64,000 nucleotides of DNA, taken from Pegea sp. RAD2-039. Lineage: Eukaryota > Chordata > Thaliacea > Salpida > Salpidae. The translations under genes and the position numbers were made by a program. The notes under the pieces are model-generated. The model was given only the letters and a program-made list of their open reading frames with translations, was not told the origin of the DNA and did not search any database. The stretch lies in assembly GCA_034620365.1 (NCBI GenBank), contig JAQGEQ010000213.1, positions 434,001 to 498,000 on the forward strand, given 5' to 3'. This document shows positions 42,775-54,084 of this stretch, piece by piece; the stretch's first letter is position 1; every line of letters starts with the position of its first letter.

Positions 42775-45700
42775 TTATACCTTGATCGGGGTTCGTCTAA
42801 TTGGAGTAGATGGTTTAGAGACCGCTTTTCTCATTTGCACGTGATATGGTTTTTCAAGGCTGGATGGTAGTAAAGGTGGTGTTTGCGACCCTTGTAAATA
42901 GCTGTTGTGAAATGATTTTGGTTTAGTTGCAACGGGTGGCAAGGGTGGTGGTGGTTGCGATACATATAAATTGGTATTTTGAGATGATCTTGGTTTGCTT
43001 GCAGCTGATGGCAAAGGAGGAAAATTTTGTGATACCGCATAAGGCGGAGGAGCTGGGAACTCAGATGTTAAAACTTGTGGTGAAGAGACTGTTGGTAGGG
43101 AAACGTTTGTCGGAGAAGGAGCTTTTGGTGGAGGTCTTGATGGCCGAGGAGAATTTTTCATGAAAGGTTTCGTTGGTGTTCTTGTTGATACTTTTAAAGG
43201 CTGATTAGCTGAAAATAGAAGAAATGGTAAAACTAAACAAGGTGATGAATTGAATATATAATTGAAGCAATTTACTCTGATTAAAATTCGAATTCTCAAT
43301 TCTTAAATTGTTTCTGCTATCAACGCTGTCAGCAAAGGAGCTAGAGAAAGATTTTTCTTCTCCAACTTTATTCATTCTTTTCATTTCATTTACTGCAGTA
43401 AGTCGTTCTTCTCTATAAACATTTTGCAAGGTTTTAAAATCTTATTTTAGTTCGTATTTAGACTTGAATAAAATTCTGTTAGTCCTTCTATTGTATCGTG
43501 TATAAAAAGCGTTATGAAATGGCTTGACTTTGTAAAATAAACAGCTTATTTAGTTGCTACTTTAATGATATAACTTATTAACTGGGAGCTAATGGTAGAT
43601 TAATTGTCGGTATTTCACAACGATGTAAGCTTCAGAAGTTATTTAAAGTTGTCACCATTAATATAAGTTTCAAAAAAATTATTTTGCAAATAAAAAAAAA
43701 AGATCTAAAATATAAAAAGATAAACTAAAATAAAAGTAAAGCATAAAATATTAATTAATGAAATTACAAAATTTAAGCGGAGTTACGCAAATATTCACCC
43801 AAAACTAGATAATTATAACAAAAACTCATCATTCTTGACCGCTAGGCAGTTTCTGATTATTTAATGCATGCTTAAAGATTTTTAAGTATGGTTTTAAAGC
43901 ATTAATAATTTAAGCGATTCGCAAATCAAAAATTTGCATTAATTTAGCAAGCTGCAGTTGCTTACTCTTCTGTATATTCTTCAACCCTCTTTTTTCTTAT
44001 CTTTCTGTTAAATTTCAGGAAAAATGTCATAATACTTACAGAGATTTGTATTTAGAAAAACTAACTTTACTTCATTAGACAATTATAATTTTGTTCTAAT
44101 AAATCTAAACTATTTTTTTGTTTACAACTCATTCTTCCATAAGTGTATCTAAAAAGCTCTTTAAAAATGCTATAAAAAAAGTCTTTTCTTAAACTTGTAT
44201 CTCTATTTTCAATCACCTGTTTTTTTTCCATTCTGTTATCTGATCTTTTCCTTTACAAAATGTGTACCAAATACATGCAAGAGCAAAAAGTATAGCTGGT
44301 AAAACCAATCCAAACAAACATGAGATTAAAATAACTTCAAAATCTAACAGAATAAAAACAACATCAAAAACATCCTCAAAACCCTATAAGATCACAAACT
44401 TGATTCCTGGCTAGCAGGTCCGCTATCAATACTTCCACCTCTTCCTTGAGCTTTACAGAATGGTGGGGCGTAACCAACGTCACAATGGCAATTAAACTTG
44501 TTATTACAAACCTTTAAATAGCTTCTAGTTAGCAGAAATATTTAAAATGATTAAACAAAATGTTGACTTACCCCTTTACCGTTGCATTTTTCTGAACAAT
44601 GAAGTGATGTTGCTACACATTTGTTATTCTTGCAAGACTGGATATTAAACAGAATTTTAGAACGTTTTGAATTTAGAAAACAACTAGTAAATAATGAAAA
44701 GTGACTACTGACTTTATTCTTCCCACATCGAGATCCTTCCTGAACAAGTCCTGATTCATCAAAATCTTGTGATTCACCAGTATTTAAATAAGATCCTATA
44801 GTCTTACATTCAAAGTCAGGATATCTATTTGCATATGCCATTCTATTATATCTAAGTGCTTGTAGGACAGGAAAATCTGTTTTGGAAATACAATGAAGTT
44901 TTCCACATGTTGCATCTCTACAATAAATTTTGAATAAGATTTATTTACTTTATGCTTTGGAGATATCTTTAGGGGTAGCAAAAACTTACTGTTGCTGGCA
45001 CTTTATAAATGTTCCTTGATCATTACTGCCACAATTTCCGTTTCTATTCCCTTTTTTGTTTACTTCTTCATAACAAATATCAGGCCCTGAATATGAATCT
45101 AAACCAAAAAAGAAAATAATTGAGAAAAAATGTTAGAAAAAAGTTATTTAATTTCTCTTTAATTCGATTTCAAATAAACAATATTTTAATCTTAGTATTA
45201 TAATATTATCTTTTCACCTTTTCCCCAAATAATTTGACACTGAAGATCTCTTGTAAGACAAACACCATCGTAACAAGCATCTTTGTCATTATTGCAATTG
45301 ATTCCATCTTCTATGTAAACATTTCCAGGACACTGAAAAAAGTTTTGACCATTAAACTTTAAGATACAAAGATTGGTGAAAGAACTTACAAATGGGGAAG
45401 CTCCCGTGCAGTACTCCGGTAAATCGCATGAACTATCTGATTTTCTACATTCTGTTCCCATTGCAATAAATTTACAAGATGAACAGCAGTCACCAATATC
45501 ACACTCAGCTTCCGGTACAAGTTTACAGGTTGTTGCATTGCAACATTTACTGTAAAAATGATGTAGTTATTGGTAACGTACTTTAAAAACACTTGATTTG
45601 TCAACGTCTTCTTCAGCTTGGTTTATTTAATTTTTCTGACCTCGTACATTCATCCGGGTAACCACAATCGCATTCTTCCCCTTTTTCAATAATCTCATTA

Positions 45701-48109
45701 CCACAACGAGGACCACCATATAATGTTTTAGGATCAGGAACATTCATAAGACAATTACCAACTCCTAGTTTTAAATAACTTTCGAGATATTGTTTGCTGC
45801 ATTCTGTCCAAGATTTTTTTGATCGAGGTCTGTAAAGTAATGAAAAAATAGATGAACAAATTTCAATGTTTTAAAGGTAATTTTGAAAAAAATAAGTTTC
45901 TATACAAGGAAAAAACTATTAAATTTCAACTCACCCAACCATCGGAGCCATAAGGCAATCATAATCTTCTTTACATGGACAGTATTTTGTGTCATGACTC
46001 ATGCCAAGATTATGTCCTAACTCATGAGCAAGGATTGGAGCAACACCAGCAGGAGACCCTAAATCCTGAAAAATTACCCATGTCATATATTAGCAAGCTT
46101 ATTACGATTGAAAAAGTAGAAACGGTAGATATGAGTTTTTAAAAGAACCTGATTAACACCAGCTGATCTAATACTACACATAGCTTTTAGATGAGCAACC
46201 CCTACAGTGATTCCAGCAAAGTCAATACCAATCAGTGCATGTGTACTATCTGCTCGTCTCCATGGAGAATCAACAGGATCATCTCTTAACTTCTTTATTC
46301 GGTAAGTTGTAAATTGATCTAATGCCTTTTTACAGGTTTGAACAGTTATCTGGCTTTTAATTGGTTAAACATTCAAGAACTCACTGTACGGCCGTTATAA
46401 CTAAATTGTATTTTGTTTATCTTCCAAACTTCTAGATGAGTCAAGACAACTCGAACGTTTAACTCTGTATAGTAGCCATCAATATAGTTGACAACTGACT
46501 TAACATGTTCTTCTAGGCTTTCCCGTGTTTGAAATCTTTTGTACTGAAAAAATGAGTTACCAAAATAAGAGCTAATATTGTTCTGTTAATCTTCATCTCA
46601 CCATATTTGCATCAACAACTATCAGTAATTCAATAAACAATCTTTGACTCAAGACATCTCTTTTGTTCCGAATCCGAATATTTTGTGAAATTTCATCTGA
46701 ATATAGAAAATTCGTTAGTTGATCATGCAAAAGGTAAGATTATCATTACTATTTTCATTTGTCGTCAGATTATTATGAATGGGAGCAAACTCTTCTGTTC
46801 CACATGATCCTAATACGTTTTCCTCTGATTGATACAAAATATGCGCTCCTTTTTTGTCTCCTTGCAAAGGTTTTATGAGAAAATAATCATCTTTCAAGGC
46901 AATGTACCCTCTGTTATCATTTTTATATATTTAACATAGATGATTTATGAAGTAAATTTATAAATTAATAATTTTATAGTTCAAATAATCCAAAATGGGA
47001 ATTGTTCTATCATTGAACTTTAACTCAGAGCTTTTTTAATAGATATAATCAAGAATCAAATTGGCTTCAAGCAATTATCACCTCAAGCCTCGACAAGTGC
47101 TCACTCTTACGTGGCTGTCAATCACTCCTCGGACATTTCCATAATAATGACAGTGGTGAAAATCCTGAAAATTAAATTTACTAAATTACAAATTGTCAAT
47201 TTCGCTTTATATTTTACTTTTTCAGAAAGTTTGATCTTTGAAGATCCTTCTTGAGAATGAATGGATGAAGTAAAATGAGCTGGAATCAACTCTTTGTTTA
47301 AATTTAAGTCTACAATTACTTTTGTTGAGTTAAACTCCATCAAGAAAGACACTTGGTGCATATGAGCATTGAGTTTCTGTTTAATTGATAAAATTATATT
47401 AATAAAATTTATCAAATGACTAAGTTGTTGATATTAATGTTGAAATAATTAGTAAATATTTTTTAATGTTTCTAAAACTTTTTATTGGCTTTAAATAAAC
47501 TTACAGCGTCAATGATTGTAGAAACTTTGCTTTCAAACTTCAATTTTTCATTTAATTGTTTTGGAAATACAATTTCAGAAAAATTTTTGCTGCCATTATT
47601 AGAAAAACCTGAAAAAGATGACTTTGAAAAATCTTCTTAATTTTTATCCACTGTGTAGCAGTAAAGTTTTTGTAAGGTTTGGTTAAAGTTATATAATCTA
47701 AACTTTTATTATTAAATGTTTATTTAAATAAAATAAACTTGCAATCTTGGATATTTTTAGAACTTTCACAGAAAAAATTTTTATTTTACAAAAACAAGGC
47801 TCAATAGACCATGACCAAAAATGATTTTTTGTAAAATGCAGAAATAAGTTGATTCTAGTTTTATCGAAAGGTTGTTTTAATTAATTTGAATTTCAAAGTT
47901 TTATTAAAATTGTAGTATCTGTTATTTTTTACATTGTTAAATGATGAACTTGTTGACAGTACTTCACTCAAAAATCTTATTTTTTTCACGAAGGCCTAAG
48001 TTAAAGAACATTTTATATATTTAATATCAATTTGAAAACACTCACTTGTTTTAACCGATTCAGTACTTAACAATAAAGTCCAAAGTATGCTGAACACAAA
48101 TTGTTTCAT
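42775..48109 (-). CDS. ADAM metalloprotease-disintegrin, copy A; frame interrupted before the transmembrane segment
   Basis: Zinc metalloprotease of the ADAM (M12B) family. Exons (minus): 48046-48109, 47505-47608, 47218-47376, 47082-47164, 46750-46910, 46602-46696, 46385-46543, 46149-46349, 45935-46065, 45641-45829, 45390-45549, 45218-45332, 44990-45098, 44713-44917, 44572-44637, 44217-44511, 43276-43412, 42775-43208. Order: signal peptide ([15 protein letters not shown]), prodomain with SCGT cysteine-switch candidate, furin-like site RIRNKR (198-203), catalytic [12 protein letters not shown] (H356, E357, H360, H366), disintegrin ([14 protein letters not shown]), Cys-rich and EGF-like modules. 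In the 44217-44511 exon a TGA at 44392-44394 ends the protein at 706 aa. Relative to copy B this is caused by a 14-nt insertion. The TM segment, KKNR border and Pro-rich tail remain open in the shifted frame. It is either a soluble protein, a recent lesion or a sequence error. Confidence 0.9.
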
Positions 48110-49039
48110 GCCAGATATGCAGAAGTAAAAACTTAGTTTAAAAATATATTCTAACAGAATTTATAATCTGTAAACGATAAATTTCTTTTATTGACTTTTT
48201 AGAATTTATAAGAAATGGTTGATTATGACAATAACGTGATTTGTTATTATTAGTAAATGATGTTAGATATTATGTATACTATTTATTAATATAAAATTAT
48301 AAAGTTTTTTGTAAGATACTTTATGTTGTTATTTCTGTGTTGATTAGTGATTTTTTGAACATTTACATCTAAAAATAAAACAAAAAGCTATTCACATATA
48401 GTTAGGCATGCAAAATATTAACAGGCAGCTATGGGCTAAATGATTGACTTGTTAGTATCTATACTTCAAGAGCTAAGCAAGTAATACAAAAAAAATATTT
48501 TAATGTTTTGTAAACATGCAATGTTATACCGATTTATTGAAATGTGCTATTTTTTACAATAGTGCAAGTATAAATAACAATAATTTAAGAAAAGTAAAAA
48601 TCAATCAAACTGTAGGCTAATATACTAAATAAATATTACTTGTATAAAAAAATTGCACAGAACAAAGTCATTTCAAAAATCAAATTAATCTGCAGTAAAG
48701 TAAAAACAAAAACAACTTTCAGAAAGACTGCCTCAAAGGCTTTTTTCTTAAAAACGCCCAAAAGTAAAAGTTATCACTAACAAGTACATAGAAGGTGGCA
48801 GTACATAGAAGAAAAGTTAGTTGTGATAAGATTAAAAAAATATTTTTTCAAACTAAATAATAATAAGATAAACAATGAAAGTTTTTTTTGGGAAAGTTTG
48901 CAGATACTGCAGAAGATATTAAGAGACTTTTAAAGAAGCGATAATCTCATAATTATCAGTATTCTTGATAGTTTCATCCTAATCTGAATTCTTCAAATTT
49001 GAAATGGAGCAAGTTTCTGCACAAAAATGAAGTAATCAA
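48110..49039. other. Spacer between the two ADAM genes
   Basis: About 930 nt separate the stop of copy B (49040) from the ATG of copy A (48109), so the promoter of A and the 3' UTR of B must both lie here. A short imperfect duplication (GTACATAGAAG twice, 48784-48810) is the only local feature. No further coding block is required by the models. Confidence 0.5.
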
Positions 49040-52000
49040 TTAATGTAAAAAATTTGTAATTTTTTCTAATAAAATTCTAACCGATTTAGGAAGACTTCTT
49101 GGACGCGGGGGAGGTTGTGATGGAGGAGAAGGAGCCGGTCTTATTGGTGAAATCAGTTTTTCTGGAGTGTTTTTCAGAGGTGGAGGCCTGAAAGGAGGCT
49201 GTCTGCCAGGTGGAGGTTTTATAGGAGCATATCCTACAGAAATTGAATTTTTAGGAGTTGTTCTAGTAAGATCAGATATTGGAGAAAGATATGGTCTTGG
49301 ATTTGGCATTGCAGGTTTGGGGTTAGTAGCCTGTACATCTGTAATAGAAATACCAACGGAATTAAAATACGTCATTTTCAAGTAATCACTCTTACCTAGC
49401 AAGTCGAAGTTATTTGACTTGGCATCTCCTTGTGAAGCTTTCATAGCAGCAACCGCAGCAAGTCTTTCTCTCCTGAAATATATTCCTTAAGATCAACATT
49501 CTTCATATTTCAATTAGTACCTATTTCTTCTCCATTTTTCAATTGTTCCTTTACCATTACAGTAGCGAAACCATAGAAAGAATATACTGGACAAAATAAT
49601 AGGAAATACAACAGCAAACATAACCACCATCAACACCAGCTCCTTGTCACCTAAAAAAGCACAAATCAAAATTACAACATCACAAATATCTTCAAACAAA
49701 CTTCCTCTTCCACTAATCGGACCACTATCTACACTACCACCAAATCCTGCTTTTTGACAGAAGGGAGGTGCATAACCATCATCACAATGACAATTTCCAT
49801 TATTGTTGCAAATCTGAATCAAATAATTGTAATTTATTAATACTTATGATTATCACTACATACTCCTCGACCAAAACATTTCTCTGAGCATTTGCTGATG
49901 GGCTTGGGTATACACTTTTGATTTTCACACCACTACAAAACAAGTGAGGTTAATATTGCGTTAATCTATTAAACAACATTTTAAACCATTTCTTCTCCAC
50001 ATGAAGTATGTTCACCAACCATTCCAGTCTCTCCATATTCATTCTGCGTCTTTTCGATTGAGACATAAATCGAATTTTGGCAGCTTATCCGTCTATGAGG
50101 GACTGTAATACCATTGCGTTGCGTACAAAGTAGCTTTCCACATTTTGCGTCCCTTTTCAAAGACATTGGGTAAATATTTGATCTTTTTGATACAAGGATC
50201 TACTTACTGTTTTTTACATTTCAAATAATACCTATTTGCGTGTCCACAGTTTGCATATGAAGTTCCTTCAGTATTCAAGTTTTCATAGCAGACGTCTGGT
50301 GCGTTTGTTGAGCCTTTAAATAAGCAAACTATTTTTAACTTAATGTTTACTTTTGGGAAATTTAAAATTGTTCTTCGCTTTATTTCGATTATCTTACAAA
50401 TTCAAGCGATAATTTTGGTTAAAACTAATTGATGAATATAAGTGAAAAGCAAAAGTACAAAACAAGTTACTTTGAGAAAGTGGTTTCATTACTTATTTAT
50501 TAAAGTTTATTTGTGGCACAAAACAAATTAGTCGACAAAAAGATTGTTTTCCAAATCTCAAACTTTGAACATTAAACAAAGTTTAAGTAAAGTTTGATAC
50601 TTAAGTTCAAATAAGGATATTTACGCCTTGCGAAGTGATAACATATAAAGGCAGAAAGTATCTAAAATGCTTACAACTGATTTTTATCTTTACACAAACG
50701 AGGTTTTATCAAATTATATCTTTATTAAAATCACTAACAGCCTTATAAAGATAAATATTTGCTGAAATACTCATGTAAACTACTTTTTAACTTTCACAAC
50801 CGTCTAACCTGTAATAAATGCTTCTTCACATTGTTGGTTATAGCTTTGACAGACTCCATTAACACAATAATCTTTATTGTTGTTGCATTTAGTTCCATCT
50901 TCAATCACCATATTTACTGGACACTACAATTTAAGTTTTTTTATTAAAACTTAGAGAAAAAATATCTTTTTGAACTTTATGCTTTAACAAATTGATGCAA
51001 AATATACTTTAACCAAATTTAGGTTTTTGAAATTTATAAATAAATATTTTTTAAAATGAAATACAAAACTTCATACTAGTATAAAAGAATTATCTAATAT
51101 AAGTAATTTAACGTTCAAAAATTGTTTTAAAACAGCTTTTAAATTTGAAAAGATTTTAGATTTGAAAGGTTGTAGATTTGCATTTAGTTTTAATAATTTA
51201 CCGAAAAACATTTAGTGAATTTTTACAAAGAAAATAGGAATAAAAATATTTTTGAAAAATGCTAATTTTTTTGACATTTTTGAAAGTTTTGCTGCTGATA
51301 TTAATTAAAACGTTGATAAATAGTAATTTTGATTTAATAAAATAGCTTAAAAAAGGTTTTTTATCTAACATATAATGTTGGAAATATTTAAGACGTAGCT
51401 TTAACAAGCAAACTTATTAATAGGTAAAAAAGGGTAAATTCCTTTTATTACCAAACTTACATAATTATTAGCTATTAAGCTCATTGTGTTTAACAAGAGT
51501 ATCAAAGCTAACTGCTATAATGATTAAAATCTCAAATGTAAGAAGTCAAATCTTTTAAAATAACTTTTTACCATTAATCATTAAATTAAAACAGCCGAAA
51601 TACGGAAATATAGATAAAAAAGTTTGCTGATCAACTAACCATATATGATATCCCATCACAATACTCAGGAAGATCACATTCATTTTGATTAATGTCTCTA
51701 CATATGTGACCAACTGTTAATATCTTACATGAATCACAGCAGCTACCAATATCACATTCAGCTCCATCGAAAAGCGTGCATGTAGTAGCATTACAACATT
51801 TGCTAAAATCAAATCAAAATTTTTATTCAATTTTTTTATATCAAATATATTTCTTCGAGTAACAAAACCATCGATTTTTTGGCGTTTTGAACATTTACAA
51901 ACAAATTTAAAGCTGAGATTAGAATATGATGAAAGACAAAACTTGAAAAAAGTATATTTAAGGAATGTTATTTTTAACAGATTAAAAATGTTCATTTGGA

Positions 52001-54084
52001 GTCACTGAGGCGTGATGTTGTTCTCCATTAGTTCTCTTTGATGAAACTCAAAAATACTTTTTTTAAAAACAGCTAACCACTGACCTTTCGCATTGAGTCA
52101 CGTGGCCACAATCGCATTCTTCGCCCTTTTCAATAATTCCATTGCCGCAAACAGAAGGACCATAAATATTTTTTCTCAGGGGAATATTTCGGAGACAAGG
52201 AAAAGCTTGTTGGTCAATTGACCTCTGCAAGGTCTGTTTACTACAGTCAGTCCAATCGTAAGATGCAGAAAGTCTGTTTTGACATTCAATTAGTCGGAGT
52301 TGTTGCTTTTGTTGCTACTTACGATACGTGAGATTTCATGATGCAATGTGATCTTGAAGGACATTGGCAATCATCTGAATGGACCAGTCCTAGATTGTGG
52401 CCAATCTCATGAGCCAAAATAACAGCTGTTTTTAGAGTATTCGGGCTGTACTAAAAATAAACAAAAATATAAGAGGATACATGCCATTAAAAAGGTAGCG
52501 TTAGACAAAACTGAAAATGAGACAAATATTTGAAATTTGAAATATCTGTTTGCTTGTTAATTTGAAAAAATAGTCTTACCAGTTCTATCCCGTTTGAGCC
52601 AGATGTGCACATCACTTTGACGTTTGCGTATCCAACAATACCTCCATCAAAAGCTCCTCCAAATATTAGATGAACAGAGTCACTGCGTACCCATGATGAC
52701 GTTTTAGGAGCACTACTCCTCATCTTGGCGTAGTGCTTTTTAAACTTTGAGTATTCCTGTTTTGAATTCACTTGTTGAAAAGCTTTATTGGTTAGCTCTT
52801 TTAACAACTTCAAACTTTTTTTTCAACTTTCACGCACTGTTTATGATAAATATCTAAAATAATCTAAATATATGTGATGATTTACGTTTGCCGGATTTTT
52901 TCCCATACCATACGGATTTCTTTCCCAAATTTCCAAATCAGATAAGACGACTCGTATTTTAAGACTCAAGTATATACCATCAAGAAGATTAACCAGATGA
53001 AATATTTCTTTTTCCAATTTATCTTTTTCTTTAAATAATGTCATCTGTGAAAACTTGTATTGTCCTAGGTTTCGGCAAAAGTGTGAAAGTATCAAACCAT
53101 ATGTTGGTTGGTGACCAGCATCAACTCCATGTACCTTATTTCATTGCTTGTGTCGCGCTTTTGTCGATTCCCTGTCAAAAATCAGTGATAAAATTGATGA
53201 CGACCAAATCATCGGAAGTTGGAAACCTGGTAGATCGATTGATGAATAGATTGGTTGATGTGAGCTGGTATTTAAACCACAAACTTTTACACCATCATCA
53301 ACCATATGAGGAAAAATTATGTGCGTAGTCTTATTACCGCTTGTATATGGTTCAATTTCATAAAATTGGTCTTCAAGTTTGATGTAACCTCTGTCAATTG
53401 AAACAAATTGAAACCAGTTTAACTTCTGTACTTGAGAGCTATTGATGACGTCACTGGAGAAACTCACCGGAGGTGCTCACATGTGCTTAAGCGCACGTGA
53501 CTGAATCTTATACCTCTGACACTTCCTCGGTAGTTGCAGTGATGAAATACCTGTGGAAACAATTTTGTTGAAAAAATTTCACTTTCAATTAACAGCCCAC
53601 TTACTTTTTCAGATAGATTTTCAACAGTCAAACCTTTATCGTTTCTTACTGATTTTCTGTAATCTAATGGAATTAGCTCTTCATTCAGCTCTAAATCAAT
53701 CACATGGTCTACGTTTTTAATTTTGAAGGAAAATGAAACTTTTTTGAGCTGTTTTTGAGAGTTCTGCAGACAATTGATTTTAATTGGTTATCATATTTAT
53801 TAATAGCTAAGTTTTTACATCATTAATTCGTGTATGTGTTTCTTCGTCTGTTTTACCGTCTTTTAAGTGACGTTTCATGGTAACTTCATGGAAGCCATTT
53901 AAAAGTGACGTAACTTCCGGAAAATCTAAGAAGAATAATTAATTGTAATTGCTTTTAAATAAAAAAGATTTCCAAGTTTTTCAATTGAAACTTAAAATTC
54001 GATTTATTACTTACTAGTTTTTTGAGGCTTGCTGTTTCCTAATACAATAAGTAGAAATAAGAATGAATAAATTTTCATTCTCAT
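49040..54084 (-). CDS. Transmembrane ADAM metalloprotease-disintegrin, copy B (intact)
   Basis: Predicted single-pass cell-surface zinc protease, 882 aa. Exons (minus): 54015-54084, 53819-53925, 53605-53763, 53468-53550, 53227-53390, 53098-53171, 52886-53044, 52580-52807, 52323-52450, 52085-52273, 51640-51802, 50809-50923, 50208-50313, 49987-50152, 49864-49932, 49521-49813, 49396-49472, 49040-49338; all phases join. Order: signal peptide ([16 protein letters not shown]), prodomain ([12 protein letters not shown]) with KVCGLN cysteine-switch candidate, furin-like site RQKR (197-200), catalytic [13 protein letters not shown] (H362, E363, H366, H372), disintegrin (CDLPEYCDG), Cys-rich region, EGF-like [14 protein letters not shown] at about 719-742, then a basic stop-transfer (KWRRNR) and a Pro-rich tail with SH3-ligand motifs (RPAPSPP, PPPRPR). 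The last exon could splice on at AAATCG|GTTAGA, but an in-frame stop follows without splicing. The exon structure parallels copy A. Confidence 0.92.

Noticed and set aside
44385-44400. A 16-nt micro-intron (GTTTG...TATAG) that would remove the stop in ADAM copy A
   Set aside because: Sixteen nt is too short for a spliceosomal intron, and removing it leaves a new in-frame TGA immediately, so it does not rescue the frame.
49040-49080. A further exon of ADAM copy B spliced at AAATCG|GTTAGA
   Set aside because: The donor is weak and a stop follows in frame without splicing; no convincing acceptor exon was found downstream, so the simpler end was kept.
53038-53328. A plus-strand 96-codon gene
   Set aside because: It is antisense to exons 5-7 of ADAM copy B and has no motif.
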